This document shows positions 18,658 to 26,570 of a stretch of DNA of 47,802 nucleotides, piece by piece. The number at the start of each line of letters is the position of its first letter. Position 1 is the stretch's first letter. The position numbers and the translations under genes are program-made. Where the stretch lies: NCBI RefSeq assembly GCF_014199915.1, contig NZ_JACHOO010000015.1, positions 1 through 47,802 of the forward strand, given 5' to 3'. Source of the DNA: Prosthecomicrobium pneumaticum. GTDB taxonomy: Bacteria > Pseudomonadota > Alphaproteobacteria > Rhizobiales > Kaistiaceae. Under the pieces are notes generated by a model. It saw only the letters and a program-made list of their open reading frames with translations, was not told the origin of the DNA and made no database searches.

Positions 18658-20489
18658 GCGTTGGCCGCTGCTACTGGTTTCATCCTGGCCAGCGCGGCGA
18701 GCTCCTTATCGTCGAGCGTCTCCCTTTCCAGGAGCTTTCGGGCGATCCGCTCCAATGCATCTCTGCGCTCGCGCAGAAGTCCGACGGCCCTCTCGAAGGT
18801 TTCGTCCACGATGCGCTTCACCTCTTCATCGATCGCTGAGGCGGTTTCCTCGGAATAGGCACGCTCCTGCGGACCGTAGTAGGGTTGATCCGTAGCAAGG
18901 TAGGAGCGGCGGTCCTTCTCCAGCGCGACGTGGCCGAGCCGGTCCGTCATGCCATAGCGCGTGACAATGGCGCGTGCGATATCGGTAACCTTGGCGAGAT
19001 CGTCTGCGGCTCCCGTCGAAAGATGCCCGAATATGATCCGTTCCGCAGCGCGTCCGCCGAGCAACACCGCCATCTTGTTTTCCAGTTCTTCCCGGGTCAT
19101 CAGAAAGCGATCCTCCGTCGGCCGCTGGATCGTGTAGCCGAGCGCGCCGACGCCGCGCGGGATGATGGAGACCTTGTGGACCGGATCAACGCCGGGCAGC
19201 GCCATGGCCACCAGCGCATGGCCCGTCTCGTGATAGGCGACGATCTCGCGCTCCTTCGGGTTGAGCAGACGGTTACGCTTTTCCAGCCCCGCCACGATGC
19301 GCTCGACCGCGTTGTTGAAGTCCTCCATCGTCACGGCGTTGGCCTTGCGGCGCGTCGCCAGCAGCGTCGCCTCGTTGACGAGGTTGGCGAGGTCGGCGCC
19401 CGTGAAGCCCGGGGTGAGCGCAGCAATTTTCTCCGCGTCCACCTCTGGCGCGAGCTTCGCCTTCTTCAGATGAACGTTCAGGATCTGGACGCGGCCGGTC
19501 TTGTCGGGCCGGTCGACCAGGACCTGACGGTCAAAGCGGCCGGCGCGCAGCAGGGCCGGATCGAGAATCTCGGGGCGGTTGGTCGCGGCCAACAGTACGA
19601 GCCCTGTCGACGAATCGAACCCGTCCAGCTCGACGAGGAGCTGGTTGAGCGTCTGCTCTTTCTCATCGTGGCCGCCCACGAGCGGCCCGATGCCGCGGGC
19701 CCGGCCGAGCGCATCGAGTTCGTCGATGAAGATAATCGCCGGCGCCTTGGCGCGCGCCTGCTCAAACAGATCGCGCACGCGGGCTGCACCAACGCCGACG
19801 AACATTTCGACGAACTCCGACCCTGAGATCGAGAAGAAGGGGACGCCGGCCTCACCGGCGACGGCCTTGGCCAGCAACGTCTTTCCGGTGCCGGGCGGAC
19901 CCACGAGGAGCACGCCCTTGGGCATACGGCCGCCGAGCCGGCCATAGCCCTGTGGGTCCTTTAGGAAGTCGACGATCTCCTTCAGTTCGTCCTTCGCCTC
20001 GTCGACGCCAGCGACATCATCGAATGTCACCCCCGTATTCTTTTCGACATAGACCTTTGCCTTCGACTTGCCGATCTGCATCAGCCCGCCGCCGAGGCCC
20101 CCGCCCATCCTTTTAAGCATGAACATCCAGATGCCGATGAACAGCACCACAGGGATGATCCAGGACAGGAGGTCACGCAGGAAGGTGCTCTCGATCTGCC
20201 CGCTGACGACGACGCCATGCTGTTGCAAATCGCGGGCAAGATCCTGCTCAACCCGCGTCGTGATGAACATCGACCGGCCCTCGACGGGTTGCTTGAATCG
20301 CCCTTGAATGAAGCGATCCGACACGGCCACCTCGGCGATTCTGCCGTCTCGCAGATAGCTCTCGAATTGACTGTAGGGAATCTGCGCCACCTGCGTGGCC
20401 GTCGTGAATAAATACTGGAACACCATCAGGAAGAAGAATGCTGCGATCCAGTACCAGATGTTGAATTGAGTCTTCTTGTCCATTTCCAT
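18654..20489 (-). CDS. ftsH: ATP-dependent zinc metalloprotease FtsH
   Basis: This 611-residue membrane-bound AAA protease degrades damaged membrane and cytosolic proteins. It has membrane segments near residues 9-28 and 107-124, Walker A GPPGTGKT (about 197-204), Walker [12 protein letters not shown], the second region of homology [20 protein letters not shown], and the zinc site HETGH (about 420-424). I prefer ATG 20489 (nine bases after GGAG) to the GTG two codons upstream, which is too close to the site. It follows degP by 15 bp. FtsH copies occur in tLST islands, and this is probably a second copy in the genome. The stop overlaps the histidine-kinase start (ATGA). Confidence 0.96.
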   Translation of the reverse strand: MEMDKKTQFNIWYWIAAFFFLMVFQYLFTTATQVAQIPYSQFESYLRDGRIAEVAVSDRFIQGRFKQPVEGRSMFITTRVEQDLARDLQQHGVVVSGQIESTFLRDLLSWIIPVVLFIGIWMFMLKRMGGGLGGGLMQIGKSKAKVYVEKNTGVTFDDVAGVDEAKDELKEIVDFLKDPQGYGRLGGRMPKGVLLVGPPGTGKTLLAKAVAGEAGVPFFSISGSEFVEMFVGVGAARVRDLFEQARAKAPAIIFIDELDALGRARGIGPLVGGHDEKEQTLNQLLVELDGFDSSTGLVLLAATNRPEILDPALLRAGRFDRQVLVDRPDKTGRVQILNVHLKKAKLAPEVDAEKIAALTPGFTGADLANLVNEATLLATRRKANAVTMEDFNNAVERIVAGLEKRNRLLNPKEREIVAYHETGHALVAMALPGVDPVHKVSIIPRGVGALGYTIQRPTEDRFLMTREELENKMAVLLGGRAAERIIFGHLSTGAADDLAKVTDIARAIVTRYGMTDRLGHVALEKDRRSYLATDQPYYGPQERAYSEETASAIDEEVKRIVDETFERAVGLLRERRDALERIARKLLERETLDDKELAALARMKPVAAANA

Positions 20490-20504
20490 CGCCACCTTCT
20501 CCGA

Positions 20505-21890
20505 TCACCTGATGATCAGCAGCAGGCGGCTGCCGCTCCGCACGAGCTCAACGGCGAGTGTGGTGTGACGGTCGGAGGTCCAGCGGCGGATATCATCGAG
20601 GGACGTTACCGGCATTCGATTGATCGCCAGGATCATGTCGCCAGGGCGAAGGCCCGCACGCGCCGCGCGACTTCCAGGAGTTACGCTATCGACAATTACG
20701 CCGCCCGATCCGATCTCCCGCGCCTCCTGGCGGGAGGCATTTCGCAAGCTTGCGCCCTCGAACGCCGTTCCGGCCAGCAGAGTGGACGCATTACGCTCGC
20801 CGGCTTCGATCCGGACCTTGACCTCGCGCACGCCGTCACTACGCGCCACGGTCAGCCTGACGTCGGTCCCGACGGGCGTGAGGCCGATCCGGTTGCGCAG
20901 GTCGGCCGATCCGAGAATAGCGTGTCCGTCAACGGCAGTGACGACATCGCCAACCTGCAAACCGGCGCGCTCGGCCGGTGAGCCCGATTCGACATTGGCG
21001 ATCACGGCACCCCTCATGTCGCCGAGCCCCAGCGCCTCCGCGAGGTCCGGAGTGACGTCCTGGATGCCAATGCCGATCCGGCCACGCCGCACCTCGCCGT
21101 GCTCGATCAGCTGCTTCATGACGGTAACGGCCATATTGCTGGGCACCGCGAATCCTATGCCGATATTGCCGCCAGCCGGGCTGAGGATCGCTGTGTTGAT
21201 ACCGATGAGCTTACCGTCCAGCGTGACCAGCGCACCACCCGAATTCCCCGGATTGATCGACGCATCCGTCTGGATGAAATCCTCATAGCCCTCGTTGTTG
21301 ATGCCGCTGCGCCCGAGCGCGCTGACGATACCGGAGGTCACCGTCTGGCCAAGCCCGAACGGGTTGCCGATGGCGACGACATAGTCACCGACCTTGAGAT
21401 GATCGGAGTCGCCGATCTCCAAGGCTACGAGATTGCGGCTCTCGACCTTGAGCAAGGCGATATCCGTCGCCTGATCAGAGCCGACAAGCTTGGCAGGCAG
21501 GCGCCGCCCGTCCTTTAGCGTGACCGTGATTTCCCGTGCGTTCGCCACAACGTGGTGATTGGTGAGCACATGGCCTCGCGCCGCATCAACGATCACGCCT
21601 GACCCTGCGCTCATGCGCTGCTGAGGCGGCGGCGCGTCCGGCAGGTCGAAGAAGCGGCGGAAAAACGGGTCGTTGTAGAGCGGGTTGGACGCCGCCGGCG
21701 TTTCCGAAATGACAGAGATGTTGACGACTGCGGGAGTGACCCGTTCAAGCACAGGCGCGAGCGTCGGAAGTTGCCTAGCTACGCCTGGAACCGCCTGTCC
21801 GACAGCGCCGGTAGGCAGTCCGACCACAATTGCAGCCACCACCCAGAAAACAATGATGGCTCGATGGACGACCGTATCCTTTCTGATCAT
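20505..21890 (-). CDS. degP: Periplasmic serine protease DegP/HtrA
   Basis: This 461-residue HtrA-family protease and chaperone acts in the periplasm. It has an N-terminal signal segment (AIIVFWVVAAIVVGLPTGAV), a trypsin-like domain with His113 (LTNHHVV), Asp143 (ATDIALLKVE) and Ser217 (NPGNSGGA), then two PDZ domains (about 270-355 and 375-455). ATG 21890 has GGAG 10 bases upstream; the frame runs 23 codons further but that part overlaps an inverted repeat. It is followed by ftsH after 15 bp, so the two proteases form one operon. DegP is a core tLST gene. Confidence 0.95.
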   Translation of the reverse strand: MIRKDTVVHRAIIVFWVVAAIVVGLPTGAVGQAVPGVARQLPTLAPVLERVTPAVVNISVISETPAASNPLYNDPFFRRFFDLPDAPPPQQRMSAGSGVIVDAARGHVLTNHHVVANAREITVTLKDGRRLPAKLVGSDQATDIALLKVESRNLVALEIGDSDHLKVGDYVVAIGNPFGLGQTVTSGIVSALGRSGINNEGYEDFIQTDASINPGNSGGALVTLDGKLIGINTAILSPAGGNIGIGFAVPSNMAVTVMKQLIEHGEVRRGRIGIGIQDVTPDLAEALGLGDMRGAVIANVESGSPAERAGLQVGDVVTAVDGHAILGSADLRNRIGLTPVGTDVRLTVARSDGVREVKVRIEAGERNASTLLAGTAFEGASLRNASRQEAREIGSGGVIVDSVTPGSRAARAGLRPGDMILAINRMPVTSLDDIRRWTSDRHTTLAVELVRSGSRLLLIIR

Positions 21891-21936
21891 GGGCAATCTC
21901 CGTTTGACCCCACGATTGGCTTCCTCCTTTCCGTCT

Positions 21937-21987
21937 GAGGTCAGACGGAAGAATTGCAAACCGGCCCGGCGTTCGGGCCGGGCCGGT
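21937..21987 (-). terminator. Two hairpins between the SPW gene and degP
   Basis: Downstream of the SPW gene, on its strand, a GC-rich hairpin (CCGGCCCGGC-gttc-GGGCCGGGCCGG region, 21961-21986) is followed by TTTGCAATT and then by a second perfect inverted repeat, TTCCGTCTGA-gg-TCAGACGGAA (21937-21958). The first looks like a terminator for the SPW gene. The second lies 47 bp before the degP start and may be a terminator arm or a regulator site for degP. Confidence 0.5.
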
Positions 21988-22001
21988 CCTGCCGAAATAC
22001 A

Positions 22002-22367
22002 TTACGCGGTTGAGAGCGGACGGCCACGGACGAACCAGATGCAAGCGCCGGCCACTACAGCCACCACGATGCCGGCAATCACATGCGCCCACATCGCGAC
22101 CGTAACCGCTGAGAAGCCAAGCACCCAGGGCGCGAGCACGGCCCAGAGGCCAACCACCAGATTGACCCACTCTTCAGCTTCATGGAATGCAAAGAGTGCA
22201 GCAGCCGCGATCACGGCGACGACAGCACCTACAATCCAGGCATTCCACGCGGCATAGGCTTCGCTCGTGAATCCCAGATACCAGGGCGAGAGCAGAAGAC
22301 CGAGACCGGCAACGATGTTGACGATATCGAAGACCGTCCGGTTACTGGAAGACAGTGACCTTGCCAT
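22002..22367 (-). CDS. SPW-repeat membrane protein
   Basis: This 121-residue membrane protein has four hydrophobic segments arranged as two SPW repeats; the signatures are LLLSPWYLGF and AVLAPWVLGF. SPW proteins are small integral membrane proteins of unknown function. The position in the locus matches that of HdeD, a small membrane protein of tLST islands, but the sequence pattern is SPW. GGAGG precedes ATG 22367. An operator copy lies 73 bp upstream, inside the 3' part of the omega-like frame. Confidence 0.88.
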   Translation of the reverse strand: MARSLSSSNRTVFDIVNIVAGLGLLLSPWYLGFTSEAYAAWNAWIVGAVVAVIAAAALFAFHEAEEWVNLVVGLWAVLAPWVLGFSAVTVAMWAHVIAGIVVAVVAGACIWFVRGRPLSTA

Positions 22368-22752
22368 TGTTCATTCCTCCTTGTCGGTTGGATGCGTCAC
22401 CAGCAGCCGTCTGCATGCCCCACCCGCAAGCGGTCCCGCGATGACAATCATCAGTAAAAGATCTGGCTTCGAGAGAGAGCGGCGCAGCTGCGTCGGCCCA
22501 ACGCGCGGGGTACGCCGGAGGCGGAAGCAGGCGCGCGCCGTCCCGGCTGGTCAGGAACGGGGCGAGTTCCTTCTCTGTGAAGACGTTCGCAGCGATCTCG
22601 TGCAGCGCGAGGTCGACCGTGCTGGTCGCCGGCCGGGCGATCCGCGCAGGGTGCCCCCTGTTGAGCGCCCGGCTGCGCGCGGCCGCTGCCAAGGTCAGCG
22701 CGAAGCGGTTCGGCAGAACCCTTTCGCAATCAAAGACGACGGACGGGTCCAT
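22342..22752 (-). CDS. RNA polymerase omega-like protein with unrelated tail
   Basis: Residues 1-70 of this 136-residue frame resemble RpoZ, the omega subunit of RNA polymerase: DCERVLPNRFALTLAAAARS, a helix, a Pro/Arg link, then LALHEIAANVFTEKELAPFL (omega: DC-x4-NRFELV..AA-x-RAR and VALREIA). The sequence is more divergent than normal alphaproteobacterial RpoZ, so it is a paralogue. After about residue 75 nothing matches omega; that part reads across the operator and 26 bp into the SPW gene, suggesting a lost stop or frameshift. It starts 9 bp after the NDUFS4-like gene, with AGG before ATG, so both are in one operon. Confidence 0.65.
   Translation of the reverse strand: MDPSVVFDCERVLPNRFALTLAAAARSRALNRGHPARIARPATSTVDLALHEIAANVFTEKELAPFLTSRDGARLLPPPAYPARWADAAAPLSLEARSFTDDCHRGTACGWGMQTAAGDASNRQGGMNNGKVTVFQ
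22441..22454. promoter_or_regulatory. Candidate Crp/Fnr-type operator of the SPW gene
   Basis: ATGAC-aatc-ATCAG, a slightly degenerate copy, lies 73 bp upstream of the SPW start. It falls within the tail of the omega-like frame. Confidence 0.45.
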
Positions 22753-22761
22753 GATCGCACC

Positions 22762-23496
22762 TCACGCCGCCTTTCGTATGCGGGCGCCGCCGCCGTCCGC
22801 GACCTTACGTTCAAGCGCCAGCAAGGCCTGCTCGACCTCGTCCAGACGAGAGGGACGATCGTTTTCCGGCATACCCTCGTTCGTCGCCTGATCGATCAGG
22901 TACTCCGTATAGGCCCAGTTCATCAGGATGGACCGCTTGGCATCGAGCGACAAAGTCGCGTCAGCCAGAACCTGGATTGGCGAATCCCAGTGTTCCGCGC
23001 TTACAGGATCGTTTCGGTTGGCCGCGTCCTCCAGAGCCTTTCCGTAAGTTCCCTGAAGATGCGTCAGGCCGAGCTTCTTCAGGGTTGCGTCGGAGAACGA
23101 ATGCGTCATACGCCCCGCGCGAGCTGCTATCGGAGCGCGGTGCACGTCGCCCTCAACGACATAGTTCAGACCTTGCCGTTCAGCGTAGCGAACCGCCGAA
23201 TCGAGCGTCGGAAAGCTGAGCTCGACCTGAGTCAGCGTGTCATCGCTGCCGGTCCAACCCATCAGCGGCTCAATGAAGGGTGCGCGGCGCGGCTCAAAAC
23301 GGAGCTTCCAGCCCCTCGTGCGCGCCTTTCCCGAAGTCATCACCGAACGGGACGGCTTGTAGATGTGGGCGACGGCATCCTCCGGGAAAACCGAGCGTCC
23401 CATCGAAAGTGGCTGAACCCGATTGTCGTTGAAGGGCCATGTCCGCGCCACTGTGGCTGATCCGCTATTCTCTGTCTGTCTGATGTTCTCCATCAT
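22762..23496 (-). CDS. NDUFS4-like domain protein with extra C-terminal domain
   Basis: Residues about 38-115 of this 244-residue protein match the NDUFS4/ETC complex I subunit family: IYKPSRSVMTSGKARTRGWK, PLMGWTGSDDTLTQVELSF, then a YAERQG helix. The rest is not NDUFS4. Residues about 165-230 (LADATLSLDAKRSILMNWAY, PSRLDEVEQAL) resemble a short helical domain of rhizobial stress-associated proteins with the pattern LS-x-D-K-R-x-I-L. NDUFS4 stabilises complex I; here, away from nuo genes and within a stress locus, a repair or redox role is only a guess. A GGGAGGGATAGGA site precedes ATG 23496. Confidence 0.7.
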   Translation of the reverse strand: MMENIRQTENSGSATVARTWPFNDNRVQPLSMGRSVFPEDAVAHIYKPSRSVMTSGKARTRGWKLRFEPRRAPFIEPLMGWTGSDDTLTQVELSFPTLDSAVRYAERQGLNYVVEGDVHRAPIAARAGRMTHSFSDATLKKLGLTHLQGTYGKALEDAANRNDPVSAEHWDSPIQVLADATLSLDAKRSILMNWAYTEYLIDQATNEGMPENDRPSRLDEVEQALLALERKVADGGGARIRKAA

Positions 23497-23570
23497 TTCC
23501 TATCCCTCCCATTCTGGCGAAGAATGCCGCTGACGGCGGCCAGTCGGCCCGCCGCCAGCAGTCAGGCCTG

Positions 23571-24077
23571 TCAGCTTTTAATCGCTATGCGCTTCACCTG
23601 CGACTGCGCCTTCGCGCTCTTTGGCAGCACGATGCTCAGCACGCCGTTCTTGAAGCGCGCGTCGATCTTGTCTTGCTCGACCTCCACGCCGAGTGGGATG
23701 CGGCGCTCGAAGCGGCCATAGAATCGTTCCGAGAACTGCTTGTCCTTGTCCTCGATTTCCGAACGCTTCTCGCCCTTCAGCGTCAGCACGCCGTCATCGA
23801 GCAGAACCTCGATGTCCTTTTCCTCAAGGCCGGGGACTTCCGCGTTCACCTTGATCTCCTTGTCGGTCTCGGAGATCTCGACATTCGGCCAGGCCGCGCT
23901 GAACGACGACAGCGAGCCGAAGGCCGGCAGGCGGCTGTCGAACGAGCGGAAGACGTCGTCGAAGAGCCGATTCACCTCGCGGTGTAGCGAGAGAAACGGG
24001 TTGCGATCGTCGTCGCGAAACACAGTGGGGGCCTGGTTGCTGGAGCGACCCCACGGAATCAGATCACGCACACTCAT
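23571..24077 (-). CDS. Small heat-shock protein Hsp20
   Basis: This 168-residue sHsp starts MSVRDLIPWGRSS, a common N-terminus of alphaproteobacterial Hsp20, and has the alpha-crystallin domain at about 60-160 (NAEVPGLEEKDIEVLLDDG, LKGEKRSE, FKNGVLSIVLPK), ending with an IAIKS tail. I chose ATG 24077 for its GGAGAAG site; the frame is open 18 codons further. It follows the IbpA-like gene by 95 bp with a hairpin between, and precedes the NDUFS4-like gene. Confidence 0.94.
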   Translation of the reverse strand: MSVRDLIPWGRSSNQAPTVFRDDDRNPFLSLHREVNRLFDDVFRSFDSRLPAFGSLSSFSAAWPNVEISETDKEIKVNAEVPGLEEKDIEVLLDDGVLTLKGEKRSEIEDKDKQFSERFYGRFERRIPLGVEVEQDKIDARFKNGVLSIVLPKSAKAQSQVKRIAIKS

Positions 24078-24122
24078 ACTGCTTCTCCTTCTGTTCGTTG
24101 TTTGGCAAAGCTTTCCCGTGGC

Positions 24123-24142
24123 GCCGGGCAACGCTGCCCGGC
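24123..24142 (-). other. Intercistronic hairpin between two hsp20 genes
   Basis: GCCGGGCA-acgc-TGCCCGGC forms a perfect 8-bp stem with a 4-base loop. No T-run follows on the minus strand, so it may be a processing or attenuation structure rather than a terminator. Confidence 0.45.
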
Positions 24143-24172
24143 ACCTTTCAGAAACCGCGTTGACGGAAAGCC

Positions 24173-24655
24173 TCAGGCGGCGAGCTTCTCGGGCTCGGCC
24201 TGTCTGGCCTCGACCCTAGGCAGCGTCTCGCCAGTCGCGATCGCGATCCGGCGCGGCTTCATTTCCTCGGGAATTTCGCGCTTCAGCTCGACCGTCAGCA
24301 GACCGTTGACAAGGCCGGCGCCGACGACCTTCACGTGGTCGGCAAGCTCGAAGCGGCGCTGGAAGGCACGGCCCGCAATACCGCGATGCAGATATTGCCC
24401 GTTCTCTTCAGATTCGCCGGACTTGTGGCCCGCCACCATGAGCATGTTCTGCTCCTGCGTGATGGTCAGTTCGTCCTCGGTGAAACCGGCCACCGCCATG
24501 GTGATGCGGTACTCGTCCTCACCCGTCTTGACGATGTCGTAGGGCGGCCAATTGTCGATGGACGCGACGCGCCTCGCATTCTCGAGCGCGTTCAACATTC
24601 GGTCGAAGCCGACGCTCGACCGGAACAAGGGAGAGAAATCCAAAACGGTGCTCAT
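24173..24655 (-). CDS. Small heat-shock protein, IbpA-like Hsp20
   Basis: This 160-residue class A sHsp has the IbpA-type N-terminus (LDFSPLFRSSVGFDRMLNAL) and alpha-crystallin domain (about 38-130; YRITMAVAGFTEDELTITQE, HRGIAGRAFQRRFELADHV), followed by an IAI tail motif and about 20 extra residues. IbpA-type proteins bind aggregates and pass substrates to DnaK. ATG 24655 has AAGGAGG nine bases upstream; eight further codons upstream lie inside the leader. Its leader may form a ROSE-type hairpin over that site. Confidence 0.94.
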   Translation of the reverse strand: MSTVLDFSPLFRSSVGFDRMLNALENARRVASIDNWPPYDIVKTGEDEYRITMAVAGFTEDELTITQEQNMLMVAGHKSGESEENGQYLHRGIAGRAFQRRFELADHVKVVGAGLVNGLLTVELKREIPEEMKPRRIAIATGETLPRVEARQAEPEKLAA

Positions 24656-24723
24656 AGCCACATCCTCCTTGAGCAACATGGATACAAGACTTCACAGCGA
24701 ACGCCGGGCGCCGTTGGCGCCCA
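24656..24723 (-). promoter_or_regulatory. Possible ROSE-type RNA thermometer in the hsp20 leader
   Basis: The leader holds a perfect hairpin GGGCGCC-aac-GGCGCCC (24707-24723) and, at the start codon, TTGCT-ca-AGGAG. TTGCT pairing with the AGGAG ribosome site with a G-G mismatch is the hallmark of ROSE elements, which control IbpA-like genes in rhizobia. The predicted final loop is short (UCAA after opening one pair). A fold calculation is needed. Confidence 0.4.
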
Positions 24724-24732
24724 ACCGATCGC

Positions 24733-24764
24733 CGCCGGCCCCGGAGTGGCAGCCGGCGTTTTTT
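24733..24764 (+). terminator. Rho-independent terminator pointing right, without a gene
   Basis: CGCCGGC-N12-GCCGGCG followed by six T is a classic terminator on the plus strand. No plus-strand gene lies upstream; it is between trxC and hsp20, both on the minus strand. It could stop antisense transcription into trxC or be left over from a rearrangement. Confidence 0.6.
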
Positions 24765-24809
24765 GATTTAGTTCGGCGCTTTAGCGGTTCAAGAGGCGAA
24801 GCCCCCCGA

Positions 24810-25259
24810 TCAGCCTATGTTCGAACAGACCACCAGGCGCTCGACCCACCCGTGCAGCGTGTTCGCGTCGGTCAAGCCGGCTTGCCGGGCTGCCACCTTG
24901 CCTTCCGAAAAGGCCAAAAGAGCCGGGATTCCCTGGACCCCATATCGGCGCGCCGCCTCAGGATTTTCATCGACATTCACCTTCGCGAACCGGGCTCTCG
25001 GCTCGATCGTTTTCGCGGCTTGGGCGAAGATCGGCGCCATCGCCCCGCAAGGGCCGCACCAGGGCGCCCAGAAATCCACGACCACCGGAATGTCGGAGTT
25101 GGCGATGTGCCTCTCCAGTCGGGCGGCATCAAGCTCGGCCGGCGTTCCTTGGAACAGCTTCGCGTGGCACCGGCCACACTTTGCCGCCTCGGCCGGCCGA
25201 TTCACCGGCACGGCATTGATACTGTCACAGTTCGGGCAAACGACGCGACGTTTCTCCAT
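24810..25259 (-). CDS. trxC: Thioredoxin 2 (TrxC)
   Basis: This 149-residue thioredoxin has an N-terminal zinc ribbon (Cys8, 11, 28 and 31: CPNC..CGRC) and the active site WCGPC at Cys68/Cys71, the layout of TrxC. It reduces protein disulfides and, with zinc bound, serves the oxidative-stress response. I took ATG 25259 because the zinc ribbon starts there; the frame runs 26 codons further. It is divergent from the peroxiredoxin gene, and a thioredoxin is a core tLST gene. Confidence 0.93.
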   Translation of the reverse strand: MEKRRVVCPNCDSINAVPVNRPAEAAKCGRCHAKLFQGTPAELDAARLERHIANSDIPVVVDFWAPWCGPCGAMAPIFAQAAKTIEPRARFAKVNVDENPEAARRYGVQGIPALLAFSEGKVAARQAGLTDANTLHGWVERLVVCSNIG

Positions 25260-25437
25260 CGACGTGATTCCTTGTGCAAACACTTTCCCTTCATTTGGGG
25301 AGCGTTCGCACCGGCTACCACGAGTGGCATCTCTCAAATGCCGTCCTTATATCACCACTGCTCGTGGCGTCGTCCGGCGTTCACGGCACATCACTCAAAG
25401 GAACGAAAGGATACAGGTTGAAGAAGGAGGTTTAGCC

Positions 25438-26169
25438 ATGGACAGCCATGCAGGCCCTTTAAATGTCCGGCCGAGCCGAATTGAGCAGCTTGAGGCTGAT
25501 TTTGCTTCACTTGCGCCGCAGCTTCCCGACAGTGCCGAAAGGAAGGCTTTGTCCGTCCTTCATGGCATGGTGCAGGAGCTCTGGCGCATCCAGGTGTCCG
25601 GCAATGCGAGGCAGGTCCGGTCCGGCCCCACTATCGATGACATCGTCGATCTCCATGAACACGCGCCCCCGATGGAGGGCGATGCTGTCAACACGCCGCT
25701 TGCCGTCGGAGAACCCGCGCCCGACTTCGCGCTTCCCGACGCGAATGGCCGCACCATTCGCCTGTCCGACTATCGCGGCCGGCGTGTCGTCCTCGCCTTC
25801 TATCCGCTCGACTGGAGTCCGGGGTGCAGCCGCCAGCTCGATCTTTATCAGCACGAGCTCGATGAGTTCCGCAAGCGCGGCGCCGAGGTGATGGGCATCT
25901 CCGTCGATAGCCTTTACAGCCATGGGGCGTGGGCGGCCGTGCGCGGGCTGACCTTCCCGCTGCTCGCCGACTTCAATCCGAAGGGCGACGTCGCGCGCCG
26001 CTACAAGGTCTGGCGCGAGGCCGACGGCTTCTCCGAAAGGGCGCTCTATATCGTCGACGAGAACGGCATCATCCGCCACGCGCAGGTCTCGCCGAAGCTC
26101 CAGCACGTCCCCGACATCTACGAGTTGTTCAGCGCACTGGACCAATTGGCAACCCCTAAGGCGGCTTGA
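25438..26169 (+). CDS. Peroxiredoxin (AhpC/TSA family) with N-terminal extension
   Basis: This 243-residue protein has an N-terminal helical region (about 1-75; IEQLEADFASLAPQL) not found in standard peroxiredoxins, followed by an AhpC/TSA domain (about 88-240). The peroxidatic cysteine is Cys130 in FYPLDWSPGC, where serine stands in for the usual threonine, as in some PrxQ-like enzymes. No second conserved cysteine follows closely, so it may be a 1-Cys type served by the glutaredoxin downstream. AAGGAGG precedes ATG 25438 perfectly; a longer frame upstream is antisense to trxC. It heads an operon with the glutaredoxin gene after 12 bp. Confidence 0.93.
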   Translation: MDSHAGPLNVRPSRIEQLEADFASLAPQLPDSAERKALSVLHGMVQELWRIQVSGNARQVRSGPTIDDIVDLHEHAPPMEGDAVNTPLAVGEPAPDFALPDANGRTIRLSDYRGRRVVLAFYPLDWSPGCSRQLDLYQHELDEFRKRGAEVMGISVDSLYSHGAWAAVRGLTFPLLADFNPKGDVARRYKVWREADGFSERALYIVDENGIIRHAQVSPKLQHVPDIYELFSALDQLATPKAA

Positions 26170-26181
26170 GGAGATTGGATC

Positions 26182-26472
26182 ATGTATGCGTCAACCTACT
26201 CCCCCTTTGCGTACCGTCCGCAGGTTGCGGACGTGGCCGTCTATGGCAGCCGCTGGTGCGGCATCACCATGATGGTGCGCCGTCATCTGGACCGGGCCGG
26301 CATCCCCTATCGGTTCATCGACTGGGACCTCCATCCCGAAGCGCGCGACCAGCTCGAATGGCTGGCGGGTGGGCGGATCGGAAGCCCGACTGTGACGATC
26401 GGCGGCCAGGTGCTCGTCCAGCCGTCGCTGCGGGAGCTCGACTGGGCTCTCAGCCGAGCGGGATATCGTTGA
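26182..26472 (+). CDS. Glutaredoxin-like protein, monothiol-type
   Basis: This 96-residue thioredoxin-fold protein has the beta-alpha start VAVYGSRWCGITMMV: Cys26 is in a Cys-Gly-Ile-Thr site, so only one active-site cysteine is present. A cis-proline motif (GSPTVTI) and GG follow as in glutaredoxins. It likely uses glutathione or reduces mixed disulfides, plausibly of the peroxiredoxin encoded 12 bp upstream. It lies in the same operon; the ribosome site GAGGAG is good. Confidence 0.85.
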   Translation: MYASTYSPFAYRPQVADVAVYGSRWCGITMMVRRHLDRAGIPYRFIDWDLHPEARDQLEWLAGGRIGSPTVTIGGQVLVQPSLRELDWALSRAGYR

Positions 26473-26570
26473 AGCACGCAATTTGACCGCGACGGCCGGC
26501 GACCGAGATCACAACGTCTCCGCCGCGCGGTCGTCGCCCACCACGACAAGGACACGACGGAGGACAGACA

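Noticed and set aside
20506-20522. CTGATGATCAG near the end of degP as an operator
   Set aside because: The spacing is three bases and it lies in coding sequence; probably chance.
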